NCBI RefSeq assembly: GCF_018139485.1
Contig: NZ_JAGSNF010000001.1
Location: 124,001-188,000, forward strand
DNA from: Phycicoccus avicenniae
GTDB lineage: Bacteria; Actinomycetota; Actinomycetes; Actinomycetales; Dermatophilaceae
Length of the DNA stretch: 64,000 nt
Direction: 5' to 3'
The notes below the pieces were generated by a model, which had not been told where the DNA came from, searched no databases, and was given only the letters and a program-made list of their open reading frames with translations. Positions 1 through 8,457 of the stretch are shown here, piece after piece. Position 1 is the stretch's first letter. Each line of letters opens with the position of its first letter. Both the position numbers and the translations under genes were made by a program.

Positions 1-1
1 C

Positions 2-622
2 GTCGTCCTCCTGGACGTCGACTGCGTGCCCGCGGCGGACCTCGTGGAGCGCTACGTCGCCGCGCTCGCCCCCGACGTCGTCCGGGGCCGCCGCCCCGCC
101 GTGGCCTGCGGGACGGTGCGCTACCTCGACGAGGAGACGACCGCCCGGCCCCGGGACGACTGGGACGAGGACCTGCTGCTGCGCGGCTCCCGGCCGCACC
201 CGGCCCGGCCGTCCCCTCCCGAGGGGGCGGCCGTCGCCGGGCGCGACGCGCGGCTCTTCTGGTCCCTGTCCTTCGCGACGACCGTCGAGGACTGGTCGGC
301 CGTCGGCGGCTTCGACGAGGGCTACCTGGGGTACGGAGGGGAGGACACCGACTTCGGTCAGCGGGTCATCGCCGCCGACGGGCACCTCTTCTGGCTCGGC
401 GGCGGCACCGCGTTCCACCAGCACCACGGCGGGGGCGGCCTCCCGGTCGAGCACGTCGACGACATCGTGACCAACGGAGCCCGGTTCGCCGGGAGATGGG
501 GATGGTGGCCCATGCAGGGCTGGCTGGACGCGTTCGAGGACCTGGGCCTCGTCGAGTCGGACGGGCGGGGCGGGTACGCCGTCACCGGCCGGCGCTCGCC
601 GCGGGAGAGGAGCGGGCGGTGA
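2..622 (+). CDS. Glycosyltransferase family 2, C-terminal part (5' truncated by window edge)
   Basis: The reading frame is open from the first bases of the window, so the start lies upstream; 206 residues are visible. The first residues (LLDVDC) resemble the metal-binding acidic motif of GT2 enzymes. The later GGFDEGYLGYGGEDTDFG block is the typical galactosyltransferase-type GT2 C-terminal motif, with the acceptor/base acidic residues in GEDTD, followed by a His-rich stretch (HQHHGG). It should transfer a sugar from a nucleotide-sugar donor. The stop overlaps the next start (GTGA), the first of three such couplings in this operon. Donor and acceptor cannot be read from sequence. Confidence 0.85.
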   Translation, partial: VVLLDVDCVPAADLVERYVAALAPDVVRGRRPAVACGTVRYLDEETTARPRDDWDEDLLLRGSRPHPARPSPPEGAAVAGRDARLFWSLSFATTVEDWSAVGGFDEGYLGYGGEDTDFGQRVIAADGHLFWLGGGTAFHQHHGGGGLPVEHVDDIVTNGARFAGRWGWWPMQGWLDAFEDLGLVESDGRGGYAVTGRRSPRERSGR

Positions 623-1689
623 ACGGCGCGTGGCGGGCGGCGGAGTGGGCCGACCCGTCGGTCGAGGCCGTGCCGTCCGGGGTCGGGCAGGCGCTGGACC
701 TCGCACGCTCGCTCGAGCCCGCGGCCCGCGCGTTCCGGAAGGAGCCGTGGACGATGCTCTCCGTGCTCGCGACGCTCGGCGCCGGGGACCTCGGGGTCGC
801 GCGGACCGCGGAGCCGCACCTCGACGCGGTCGCCATCCGGGCCCAGGCGGGGGACCCCGACCTCACGGCCGTCGGCGTCGACGACCGCTCCACCTTCGGT
901 GTGTACGCCGCCCGGGCCCCCGGTGCCGGCCTCGCGTCGGTCTCCGACGAAGCCGGCGGGTGGACCGTGACCGGGCGCAAGGCCTGGTGCTCGCTCGCCC
1001 CCTGTGTGTCGCACGCTCTCGTCACGGTCGACGACGGGGAGCGCCCGGGGCTGTACGCCGTGGCCCTGCGCGACCCGGGCGTCGAGGTCGAGGACGGCCG
1101 GTGGGTCTCGCGCGGGCTCGCCGACGTCACGACGGGACCGGTGGCGTTCGACGCCGTGCCGGCCGTGCCCGTCGGCGAGCCCGGCTGGTACCTCGAGCGA
1201 CCGGGGTTCGCCTGGGGCGGCATCGGTGTCGCCGCCGTGTGGTTCGGCGGGGCGGCGGCCGTCGCGGGACGCCTGCTCGACGCGGCCGACCGCCGGACCC
1301 CGGACCAGGTGGCGCTCGCCCACCTCGGGACCGCCGACCGGCTGCTCCACGTCGCCCTGCTGGCGCTGCGCGGGGCGGCCGACGACATCGCCTCGGGCGC
1401 CGCGGACGGGGCCGCGGGTGCCCTGCTCGCCGGCCGGGTGCGGGCCGTCGTCGCCGACGCCGCCGAGGAGGTGCTGCGGGTCGTCGGGCACGGGCTCGGC
1501 CCCGGGCCGCTCACCGGCGACGAGGAGCACGCCCGACGGGTCGCCGACCTCACCGTCTACCTCCGCCAGCACCACGCGGAGCGTGACCTGGCCCGCCTCG
1601 GGTCGCTCGTCCTCGAGCACCGGACGTCCGCCGAGCCCTCCCCGTCGTCCGAGCGTCCTGCGTTTGCCGGGCGCCGCGGGCCGTCGTGA
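619..1689 (+). CDS. Acyl-CoA dehydrogenase-like protein
   Basis: A 356-residue protein with the layout of a divergent acyl-CoA dehydrogenase: a middle beta domain (TVTGRKAWCSLAP, matching the 'G-x-K-x-[WY]-x-S' flavin-binding stretch of the family) and an Ala/Leu-rich helical C-terminal domain. It is shorter than catabolic acyl-CoA dehydrogenases (about 380 residues) and I do not see a convincing catalytic Glu, so dehydrogenase activity is uncertain. The GTG start overlaps the upstream glycosyltransferase stop. The stop overlaps the GTG of the PIG-L/methyltransferase gene, so it is almost certainly co-translated with a glycan or glycolipid modification set rather than with fatty-acid degradation genes. 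Confidence 0.75.
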   Translation: MNGAWRAAEWADPSVEAVPSGVGQALDLARSLEPAARAFRKEPWTMLSVLATLGAGDLGVARTAEPHLDAVAIRAQAGDPDLTAVGVDDRSTFGVYAARAPGAGLASVSDEAGGWTVTGRKAWCSLAPCVSHALVTVDDGERPGLYAVALRDPGVEVEDGRWVSRGLADVTTGPVAFDAVPAVPVGEPGWYLERPGFAWGGIGVAAVWFGGAAAVAGRLLDAADRRTPDQVALAHLGTADRLLHVALLALRGAADDIASGAADGAAGALLAGRVRAVVADAAEEVLRVVGHGLGPGPLTGDEEHARRVADLTVYLRQHHAERDLARLGSLVLEHRTSAEPSPSSERPAFAGRRGPS

Positions 1690-3083
1690 GCGCGGCCGTG
1701 GCGCCCGCCGTCGCCTTCCGCCACGACGACGCGGGCACACCGGAACCGGACTGGCTCCTGGACCCGCGGTGGTCCGGCGTCGCCGCCGTGGACGTCGACG
1801 TCTTGCCGGCGCTCTTCGACGACGTCGTCGTCGCGTCGGCGCACCCCGACGACGAGACGCTCGCCGTCGGCGGTCTCGTCGCGCTGGCGCACCGCGCCGG
1901 TCTGGCGGTCCGGGTGCTCGTCGTGACGGACGGGGCGGCATCCCATCCGGACGCCTCCACCTGGACGCCGGCCGCCCTCTCCGCGGTCCGCAGGGCCGAG
2001 GTCGAGGCGGCCGTCGAGGAACTGGCCCCCGGCGCCCCGGTCGATCGTCTGGACGTGCCCGACGGGGCCGTCGCGGAGAACGAGCGGGCCGTCGTCGACG
2101 CCCTGGCCGCCCGGTGCGGACCCCGGTCGCTGCTCGTGGCCCCCACGGACGTCGACGGGCACCCCGACCACGACGCCCTCGGCCGAGCGGCTCGCGAGGT
2201 GGGACGGCGCACGGGAGCGACCGTCGCCCACTACCCGTTGTGGCTCTGGCACTGGGGTGGGCCGGACGACCTCGGATGGTCCGCGGTCCACGCCGTCGAG
2301 CTCGACCGTGCAGCGCTCGACGCCAAGGCGGCTGCCGTCTCCGCTCATGCCTCCCAGCACGGACCTCTCGGCCCGGGACCCGGCGACGGACCGGTCGTCA
2401 CGGGGCCGGTGCTGCGCCGGGCCTCCCGGCTCGTCGAGGTGCTCCTCGCCCGACCCGGTGACCTTCCCGTCCGCCCGTCCCGGACGGCCGATCACGTCGG
2501 TGCCCCGTTCGACGCGATGTACGGTTCCGACGACGACCCGTGGGCCTTCGACGGCTCCTTCTACGAGAGCCGCAAGCGCGACCTCGCCCTCGCCGCGCTC
2601 CTGCGCCCGCGGTACGAGCGCGTCCTCGAGATCGGGTGCGCCGACGGCGTGCTCACGGAACGGCTCGTCGAGCGCGCCGACTCGGTCGTCGCCGTCGACG
2701 TCAGCGCGCGCGCCCTCGACCTCGCAGCCGGCCGCGACCTCGAGGGCGTCGAGTGGCGCCGGGGTCGGGCCCCGGACGCCGTGGACGGCGGTCCCTTCGA
2801 CCTCGTCGTCCTGTCCGAGGTCGGCTACTTCCTCACCCCGCTCGAGCTCCTCGCGACCCTGCGTCGCTGCGTCGACGTCCTCGCCGACGACGGCGAGCTC
2901 CTCTTCGTCCACTGGCGGCACCCGACGAACGGGGTGCCGCTCGACGGGCCGGCGGTCCACGCCCAGGCAGCGCCCGTCCTTGCGCGTCTGCCGCACCGGG
3001 TGCACCACGACGAGGTGGACCTGCTCCTCGACCTGTGGGGCGGCGGCGTGCTGTCCCCGGCGGAGCGGGAGGGCCGCGCGTGA
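1686..3083 (+). CDS. PIG-L family deacetylase fused to SAM-dependent methyltransferase
   Basis: A two-domain protein of 465 residues. Residues ~1-250 are a PIG-L/LmbE zinc deacetylase: AHPDDE near residue 55 and DGHPDHDAL near residue 158 supply the zinc ligands and catalytic Asp. Residues ~275-465 are a NodS-like class I methyltransferase, with the SAM loop VLEIGCADGVLTERL and an acidic strand end (VVAVDVSA). Family knowledge points to N-deacetylation of an amino sugar followed by methylation of the same product. The GTG start and the stop both overlap neighbours, so the operon is translationally coupled. The fusion of two consecutive modifying steps is the notable point. The substrate is unknown. 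Confidence 0.88.
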   Translation: MSAAVAPAVAFRHDDAGTPEPDWLLDPRWSGVAAVDVDVLPALFDDVVVASAHPDDETLAVGGLVALAHRAGLAVRVLVVTDGAASHPDASTWTPAALSAVRRAEVEAAVEELAPGAPVDRLDVPDGAVAENERAVVDALAARCGPRSLLVAPTDVDGHPDHDALGRAAREVGRRTGATVAHYPLWLWHWGGPDDLGWSAVHAVELDRAALDAKAAAVSAHASQHGPLGPGPGDGPVVTGPVLRRASRLVEVLLARPGDLPVRPSRTADHVGAPFDAMYGSDDDPWAFDGSFYESRKRDLALAALLRPRYERVLEIGCADGVLTERLVERADSVVAVDVSARALDLAAGRDLEGVEWRRGRAPDAVDGGPFDLVVLSEVGYFLTPLELLATLRRCVDVLADDGELLFVHWRHPTNGVPLDGPAVHAQAAPVLARLPHRVHHDEVDLLLDLWGGGVLSPAEREGRA

Positions 3084-3781
3084 CGGCCGTGCGGCACGTC
3101 GTCGTCGCCGTCCCGGCCCGCGACGAGGAGGCGGTCGTCGGGGCGTGCCTGGCGTCGGTCCGGCGTGCGGTGCGACATCTCGCCGGTGGTCGTCCCCGGG
3201 TGCGCGTCGAAGTCGTCGTCGCGCTCGACCGGTGCCGGGACGCGACGGGCGACGTCGTGGCCCGCCACGGGGTGGCGGCCGTGCGCTGCGACGTCGGGTG
3301 CGTCGGCGCAGCCCGAGCGAGCGCCGTCGGCGCCGGTCTCGCCCGGGTCCGGGCCGCCGGAGGCGCGGAGGCCACGACGTGGGTCGCGAGCACCGACGCC
3401 GACGGCGTCGTCCCGCCGGACTGGCTGCACGGACAGCTCGCCCTCGCCGAGAGCGGGGTCGACCTCGTCGTCGGGACCGTGGAGCCGGGGGACGGCTGCG
3501 ACCCGGCCCGGACCGCGGCCTGGCACGCTCGCCACGTGCTCGCCGAGCACCACGGGTACGTCCACGGCGCGAACCTCGGGATCCGGGCCGACGCCTACGC
3601 CGAGGTCGGGGGCTTCGCGCCCCTGCCGCTCCACGAGGACGTCGCACTCGTCGCCGCGGTCCGCGCACGCGGGCGGCCCTGGGTCGCGACGGACACCGTG
3701 CGCGTGAGGACCTCCGGTCGCACGGTCGGGCGCGCCGACGGCGGGTTCGCGAGCTACCTCGCCGGGCTGCCCACGGCCTGA
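3080..3781 (+). CDS. Glycosyltransferase family 2
   Basis: A 233-residue GT-A fold enzyme. The N-terminus VVVAVPARDEEAVVGACLASV is the usual GT2 first strand and nucleotide-binding helix. STDADG near residue 105 is the DxD-like metal site, and LHEDVALV near residue 190 carries the C-terminal acidic residue. No membrane segments are visible, so it acts at the cytoplasmic face. Its GTG start overlaps the stop of the deacetylase/methyltransferase gene, and it ends the coupled set. Together with the upstream GT2 it suggests assembly of a short modified glycan or glycolipid. Confidence 0.85.
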   Translation: MTAVRHVVVAVPARDEEAVVGACLASVRRAVRHLAGGRPRVRVEVVVALDRCRDATGDVVARHGVAAVRCDVGCVGAARASAVGAGLARVRAAGGAEATTWVASTDADGVVPPDWLHGQLALAESGVDLVVGTVEPGDGCDPARTAAWHARHVLAEHHGYVHGANLGIRADAYAEVGGFAPLPLHEDVALVAAVRARGRPWVATDTVRVRTSGRTVGRADGGFASYLAGLPTA

Positions 3782-3856
3782 GGTGTACCGGCGCACCCAC
3801 CCGGGTACGCCCCACAGGACGACGGAACGACGGACGACGAGCGAGAGGAACCGGCG

Positions 3857-5059
3857 ATGCGCGCAGTGGTGTGGAACGGGACGAAGGACGTCCGGGTCGA
3901 GGAGGTCCCCGACCCGCGGATCCAGGAGCCGGGTGACGCGGTCATCCGGGTGACGAGCACGAACATCTGCGGGTCCGACCTGCACCTCTACGAGCCGCTC
4001 GGGGCGTTCATGACCCCCGGGGACGTCCTGGGGCACGAGGCGATGGGGGTCGTCGAGGAGGTCGGTCCCGGCGTGGACGGCCTCGCCGTCGGGGACCGCG
4101 TCGTCGTGCCCTTCCAGGTCTGCTGCGGATCGTGCTGGATGTGCGAGCGCGGCCTGCAGAGCCAGTGCGAGCGCACGCAGAACACCGACCAGGGCACCGG
4201 CGCGACGCTGTTCGGCTACTCGCAGCTCTACGGCGCGCTGCCCGGTGGCCAGGCCGAGTACCTGCGGGTGCCGCACGCGTCGTACACCCACGTCCAGGTC
4301 CCGGACGGACCGGGGGACGAGCGCTTCGTCTACCTCTCCGACGTCCTGCCCACCGCGTGGCAGGCCGTCGCCTACTCGGGCGTGGGGCCGGGGGACACCC
4401 TCGTCGTCCTCGGGCTCGGCCCGATCGGGGACATGGCGTGCCGCATCGCGCAGCAGCAGGGCGTGGAGCGGGTGATCGGCGTGGACCGGGTCGACGCCCG
4501 GCTCGCCCGCGCCAGGGACCGGGGCGTCACGACGCTGGACCTGCGCGACGTCGACGAGGTCGGCGACGCGGTGCGGGACCTCACCGGGGGGCGCGGCGCG
4601 GACGGGGTCGTCGACGCCGTCGGGATGGAGGCCCACGGGTCCGGGGTCGCCAAGCTGTCGCACAAGATCGTCGAGGCGCTGCCGTCGGCGGTGACGAAGC
4701 CGGTGATGACGCGGATGGGCATCGACCGGCTCGCGGCCTTCTACACGGCGGTCGACGCCGTCCGCCGCGGCGGGACCGTGTCGCTGAGCGGGGTCTACGG
4801 TGGGATGACCGACCCGATGCCGATGATGACGCTCTTCGACAAGCAGGTGACGATGCGGATGGGCCAGGCGAACGTCAAGCGGTGGGTGCCGGACATCCTG
4901 CCGCTGCTCACCGACGAGGACCCGCTGGGCGTCGACGGCTTCGCGACGCACCGGCTCCCGCTCGACGCCGCCCCGGAGGCGTACGCGACGTTCCAGGCCA
5001 AGGAGGACGACATGGTCAAGGTCGTCCTCAAGCCCTGGGAGCGGGGTGACGCGGCCTGA
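3857..5059 (+). CDS. Zinc-dependent alcohol dehydrogenase (formaldehyde-dehydrogenase-like)
   Basis: A 400-residue medium-chain dehydrogenase. CGSDLHLYE and GHEAMGVVEEVG supply the catalytic zinc Cys, His and Glu. CGSCWMCERGLQSQC holds the four Cys of the structural zinc site. GLGPIGDMA is the NAD(P)-binding glycine motif. The long insert before the cofactor domain and the length near 400 resemble glutathione-independent formaldehyde dehydrogenase-like members, but the substrate cannot be fixed. It starts 75 bases after the glycosyltransferase operon with GAGAGGAACC as ribosome site, and its stop overlaps the start of the next flavoprotein gene. Confidence 0.88.
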   Translation: MRAVVWNGTKDVRVEEVPDPRIQEPGDAVIRVTSTNICGSDLHLYEPLGAFMTPGDVLGHEAMGVVEEVGPGVDGLAVGDRVVVPFQVCCGSCWMCERGLQSQCERTQNTDQGTGATLFGYSQLYGALPGGQAEYLRVPHASYTHVQVPDGPGDERFVYLSDVLPTAWQAVAYSGVGPGDTLVVLGLGPIGDMACRIAQQQGVERVIGVDRVDARLARARDRGVTTLDLRDVDEVGDAVRDLTGGRGADGVVDAVGMEAHGSGVAKLSHKIVEALPSAVTKPVMTRMGIDRLAAFYTAVDAVRRGGTVSLSGVYGGMTDPMPMMTLFDKQVTMRMGQANVKRWVPDILPLLTDEDPLGVDGFATHRLPLDAAPEAYATFQAKEDDMVKVVLKPWERGDAA

Positions 5060-6672
5060 GCACCGCCGACGGGCCCTCGACGACGTGCGACGCCGTCGTC
5101 GTCGGCGCCGGGCCCAACGGGCTCGTCGCCGCCACGGCGCTCGCCGACGCCGGGTGGGACGTCGTCCTCCTCGAGGCGCAGGACGAGGTCGGGGGAGCCG
5201 TGCGCAGCGCCGAGGTCACCGCCCCGGGGTTCGTCACGGACCTCTTCAGCGCCTTCTACCCCCTCGCCGCCGCGAGCCCCGTGATCCGTGGGCTCGACCT
5301 CGAGCAGCACGGCCTGCGGTGGTCCCGGGCGTCCGACCCGGTCGGGCACGCTCTGCCGGACGGGCGGGGCGCTGTCGTCCGGGCCGACGCGCAGGAGACC
5401 GCGGCGGGTCTCGACGCGGCCGCGCCCGGCGACGGCGCGGCCTGGCTCGCGATGGTGGAGCAGTGGTCGCGCGTGCGGGACCCGCTGCTCGACGCGCTCT
5501 TCACCCCCTTCCCCCCGGTGCGGGCGGCGACCCGGCTGCTCGCCCGGACCCGCACCCGCGGGGCGCTCGACCTGGCCCGGCTCGCCGCCCTGTCCGTGCG
5601 CCGCCTCGGCCACGAGCGGTTCGCGGGCGAGGAGGCGCGGGTGCTGCTCACGGGCAACGCCATGCACAGCGACCTGCCTCCGGACGGCGCGGGCAGCGCC
5701 CTCTACGGCTGGCTGCTCGCCATGCTCGCCCAGGACGTCGGGTTCCCCGTGCCCGAGGGCGGGGCCGGCGCCCTCGCCTCGGCCCTGCGACGCCGGGCCG
5801 AGGCCGCCGGGGTGCGGGTGCGGTGCTCTGCGCCGGTGTCCGAGGTGCTCGTCGAGCACGGGCGCGCGACCGGGGTGCGGACCGAGGACGGCTCGCGGGT
5901 CCGCGCCCGGCGCGGTGTGCTCGCGGACGTCCCCGCCCCCGTCCTCTACGGCGAGCTCCTGTCCGCGGTCGACCTCCCGCCGCTGCTGCGCTCCGACCTC
6001 GACCGCTTCCAGTGGGACCCGGCGACGCTCAAGGTGAACTGGGCCCTGGACGGCCCCGTCCCCTGGGTCGCCCCGGAGGTCCGTGGCGCGGGCACCGTCC
6101 ACCTCGGCGCCGACGACGACGGGCTCGTCGACGTCGGGGCGGACCTGACGGTCGGCCGGATGCCGCGGCGGCCGTTCCTCCTCTTCGGCCAGATGACGAC
6201 GGCCGACCCCCGCCGGTCCCCGGCCGGCACGGAGTCCGCGTGGGCCTACACGCACCTGCCCCGCGCGCTCGCGGGGGACGCCGACGCGGTCCACGAGCAG
6301 GTCGGCCGGGTCGAGGCGGCGGTGGAGGAGGTGGCGCCAGGGTTCCTCGGGGCCGTCGTCGGGCGGCACGTCCAGGACCCGTCGGCGCTCGAGGCGGGCG
6401 ACCGCGCGCTGAGCCTCGGGGCGCTGAACGGGGGGACCGCCGCCCTGCACCAGCAGCTCGTCCTCCGGCCCACGCCGGGCCCGGGGCGCCCCGAGACGCC
6501 GGTGCCGGGCCTGTTCCTCGCCGGCTCCTCGGCGCACCCGGGCGGCGGGGTGCACGGGGCCTGCGGCTGGAACGCGGCGCTCGCCGCCCTGCGGCAGCGG
6601 GGCCCGCTCGGGACCGTCCGGGCGGCGCTCGCCCGGACCGTCTGGTCCCGGGTCCTCAGCGACCCTCGGTGA
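5056..6672 (+). CDS. Phytoene-desaturase-like FAD oxidoreductase (probable CTG start)
   Basis: About 538 residues with an N-terminal dinucleotide fold (VVVGAGPNGLVAATALADAG followed by a GGA-R motif) and the C-terminal flavin-binding block PGLFLAGSSAHPGGGVHGA typical of the CrtI/PYROXD2 family. The start is unusual. The frame is closed by a stop at 5047 and holds no ATG, GTG or TTG before about 5200, which lies beyond the FAD motif. The only plausible initiator is CTG at 5056, which overlaps the upstream TGA as CTGA and would be translationally coupled. The gene ends tail to tail with the SDR gene, overlapping by 17 bases. A carotenoid role is possible but no other crt gene is nearby. Confidence 0.82.
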   Translation: MSTADGPSTTCDAVVVGAGPNGLVAATALADAGWDVVLLEAQDEVGGAVRSAEVTAPGFVTDLFSAFYPLAAASPVIRGLDLEQHGLRWSRASDPVGHALPDGRGAVVRADAQETAAGLDAAAPGDGAAWLAMVEQWSRVRDPLLDALFTPFPPVRAATRLLARTRTRGALDLARLAALSVRRLGHERFAGEEARVLLTGNAMHSDLPPDGAGSALYGWLLAMLAQDVGFPVPEGGAGALASALRRRAEAAGVRVRCSAPVSEVLVEHGRATGVRTEDGSRVRARRGVLADVPAPVLYGELLSAVDLPPLLRSDLDRFQWDPATLKVNWALDGPVPWVAPEVRGAGTVHLGADDDGLVDVGADLTVGRMPRRPFLLFGQMTTADPRRSPAGTESAWAYTHLPRALAGDADAVHEQVGRVEAAVEEVAPGFLGAVVGRHVQDPSALEAGDRALSLGALNGGTAALHQQLVLRPTPGPGRPETPVPGLFLAGSSAHPGGGVHGACGWNAALAALRQRGPLGTVRAALARTVWSRVLSDPR

Positions 6673-8101
6673 GTCGCTCCGCGGCGTCGGCCGGGGCGTC
6701 CTTCCCGTCGGCGTCCTGCTCGCGCTGACGTCCCTCGGCGAGCAGCCCGAGGCGCCGCAGCGTCTCGCGATTCCGCGGCAGGATCGCCAGCTGGCGCAGC
6801 GGCAGCGGGACGAGGCGCCCCGGTCCGGTCGCGGCGTCCTCGCCGATCGAGACGGTGCAGGTGCGCGGTCCGTCCGGGACGACGTCGATCTCCACCGTCG
6901 CCTCGCCCGCCGGCCAGCCCCGCGCCCGCAGGACGAGGTGGTGCGGCGGGTGTGCCTCCTCGGCGACCGTGACGTCGGAGAGCATCGCCGGCCAGGGACC
7001 GACGCTGTGGTGCACCCGGCTCTCCGCGTTCGGCCAGCCGGCGTCGACCTCGCGGACCCGGGCCGCGCCGACAACCCACGTCGAGTACTGCCAGCCGTCG
7101 GCGAGCACCTCCCAGACGGTCTCCGCGGACGCGGCGACGGTGCGGGACACGCGCGGACGGTGCAGTCGGCGGCGCTCGGACACGGGGTCCTCCGGGGGGT
7201 CGGACGGGGCGGGGTGGCGGGGCTCGTGCACGTTGCCGGGCGACGGGTCCAGGCCGGACCACGGGGTGAGCCCGAGGGCGCGCATGAGCGGGGTGACGAG
7301 GACGTCGTAGACGGGGGGCAGCAGACGGAAGCCCGTGATGGCGAGGGCGTTCGCGGGGCCGACGTGGGTCTGGCGCCGGGGGTGGCGCAGGACGTGGACG
7401 ACCCGCCGGGCGACGGCGTCGGCGGACCGGACCGGTGGGGGCGGCGACCCGTGGCGGCCCATGACCGTCGCGGCCTGGCGGTAGACCGGCGTGTCGATGC
7501 CTCCGGGGGAGACGAGCGAGACGGACGTGCCGGCACGGTCGCGCGTCTCGATCTGCAGCGTGCGCACGAGTCCGTGCACGGCCCACTTCGAGAGCACGTA
7601 GCCGCTCATGTACGGCGTCGCGATCTGGCCGAGGAGCGACCCGACGACGACGAGGTGACCGCCGCCCTCGCGGCGGAACGCCCGCAGCGCGGCCCGGCAC
7701 ACGGAGACGGTGCCGAGGACCCCGGCGGCGACGACCTCGTCCATCACCTCGTCGGGGACCTCGTCGAAGGGCCCGTAGGCGACGACCGCGGCGCTGTGCA
7801 CGACGGCCAGCCCGTCCCCGAACCGGCGGGCGGCGTCGTCGACGACCTCGCGGACCCGGGCGTCGTCGCGGACGTCGAGCGTCGCAACGTCCGCCTCACC
7901 ACCCCGGTCGCGGCACGCGTCGGCGACCGCGGCCAGGGCGTCCTCGTCGCGTCCTGCGAGCACGAGGGGCACGCCCTCGCCCGCGAGGCGCAGCGCGGTG
8001 GCGCGGCCGATACCGCTGGAGGCGCCGAGGACGAGGGCGCCGCGGGCCGGTGGGGTGTGTCGCTCCATGGGGTCCGGATACCCCGGCCTGCGGTCGGTCA
8101 T
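6656..8101 (-). CDS. SDR oxidoreductase fused to SRPBCC domain
   Basis: A 481-residue two-domain protein. Residues ~20-250 form a short-chain dehydrogenase: LVLGASSGIGRATALRL is the cofactor motif and YVLSK holds the catalytic Tyr and Lys. Residues ~310-460 look like a START/SRPBCC lipid-binding domain (VSRTVAASAETVWEVLADG, then a Trp/Tyr-rich pocket). Separate SDR and SRPBCC proteins are common neighbours; a covalent fusion suggests that the bound hydrophobic molecule is the SDR substrate. An internal ATG at 8068 is an alternative start, because the longer start has its purine run directly against the codon. Confidence 0.85.
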   Translation of the reverse strand: MTDRRPGYPDPMERHTPPARGALVLGASSGIGRATALRLAGEGVPLVLAGRDEDALAAVADACRDRGGEADVATLDVRDDARVREVVDDAARRFGDGLAVVHSAAVVAYGPFDEVPDEVMDEVVAAGVLGTVSVCRAALRAFRREGGGHLVVVGSLLGQIATPYMSGYVLSKWAVHGLVRTLQIETRDRAGTSVSLVSPGGIDTPVYRQAATVMGRHGSPPPPVRSADAVARRVVHVLRHPRRQTHVGPANALAITGFRLLPPVYDVLVTPLMRALGLTPWSGLDPSPGNVHEPRHPAPSDPPEDPVSERRRLHRPRVSRTVAASAETVWEVLADGWQYSTWVVGAARVREVDAGWPNAESRVHHSVGPWPAMLSDVTVAEEAHPPHHLVLRARGWPAGEATVEIDVVPDGPRTCTVSIGEDAATGPGRLVPLPLRQLAILPRNRETLRRLGLLAEGRQREQDADGKDAPADAAERLTEGR

Positions 8102-8112
8102 CCCCCCGGGAC

Positions 8113-8150
8113 ACGAGAAGGGCCGGAGGCGAACCTCCGGCCCTTCTCGT
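8113..8150 (-). terminator. Long perfect hairpin after tRNA-Asp
   Basis: A 17-bp perfect inverted repeat (arm ACGAGAAGGGCCGGAGG) closed by a CGAA tetraloop. It lies 7 bases past the tRNA-Asp 3' end on the minus strand and just before the SDR start. There is no U-tract, which is common for GC-rich actinobacteria. It most likely terminates the tRNA transcript. Confidence 0.7.
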
Positions 8151-8157
8151 GACTGGG

Positions 8158-8231
8158 CGACCCCGACGGGACTCGAACCCGCGACCTCCGCCGTGACAGG
8201 GCGGCGCGCTAACCAACTGCGCTACGGGGCC
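8158..8231 (-). tRNA. tRNA-Asp (GTC)
   Basis: The minus strand folds as a cloverleaf. Acceptor arm GGCCCCG pairs with CGGGGTC, with one G-U pair. The anticodon arm CCGCC-CTGTCAC-GGCGG gives anticodon GTC, and the T-arm has the GGTTCGAGTCC core. The discriminator is G and CCA is not encoded. It is paired with tRNA-Glu 18 bases upstream, probably in one transcript. Confidence 0.95.
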
Positions 8232-8249
8232 TTGGCTGGTGCAAGACCG

Positions 8250-8322
8250 TATCCCCAACGGGATTCGAACCCGTGCTACCGCCGTGAAAGGGCGGGGTCC
8301 TGGGCCGCTAGACGATGGGGAC
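8250..8322 (-). tRNA. tRNA-Glu (TTC)
   Basis: A cloverleaf on the minus strand. Acceptor arm GTCCCCA pairs with TGGGGAT. The anticodon arm CCGCC-CTTTCAC-GGCGG gives anticodon TTC, and the T-arm contains GGTTCGAATCC. CCA is not encoded. It is first in a tRNA-Glu/tRNA-Asp pair. Confidence 0.95.
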
Positions 8323-8386
8323 CCGACTCTCGTCGGACCCTCCGTCGTCACGCTGACCGGCGTTCGGATCCGTCGAGGACTCCGAA

Positions 8387-8416
8387 AGCATAGGGGAGAG
8401 GTGCGCGCGTCACCAA
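8387..8416 (-). promoter_or_regulatory. Probable promoter of the tRNA-Glu/tRNA-Asp pair
   Basis: On the minus strand, TTGGTG (8411-8416) and TATGCT (8387-8392) sit 18 bases apart. They form a housekeeping-sigma promoter about 65 bases upstream of mature tRNA-Glu, leaving room for a 5' leader. The rest of the 8323-8457 gap holds nothing else I can support. Confidence 0.5.
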
Positions 8417-8457
8417 AACGGGTCGGTCGTGCCGCTCAGAGGGGTGGTGCAGGCCGG

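Noticed and set aside
358-4951. Long minus-strand open frames opposite the first operon (e.g. 1557-3815, 2825-4951)
   Set aside because: Arg/Pro/Ala-rich translations with no motifs, antisense to genes with clear family motifs; typical of high-GC DNA where stops are rare.
5056-6672. Calling the flavoprotein a carotenoid desaturase (crtI)
   Set aside because: No crtE, crtB or other carotenoid gene is in the window, and PYROXD2-like proteins share the same motifs.
4795-7536. A 913-residue minus-strand open frame
   Set aside because: It overlaps the alcohol dehydrogenase, the flavoprotein and part of the SDR gene in the wrong frame; low-complexity composition and no family match.
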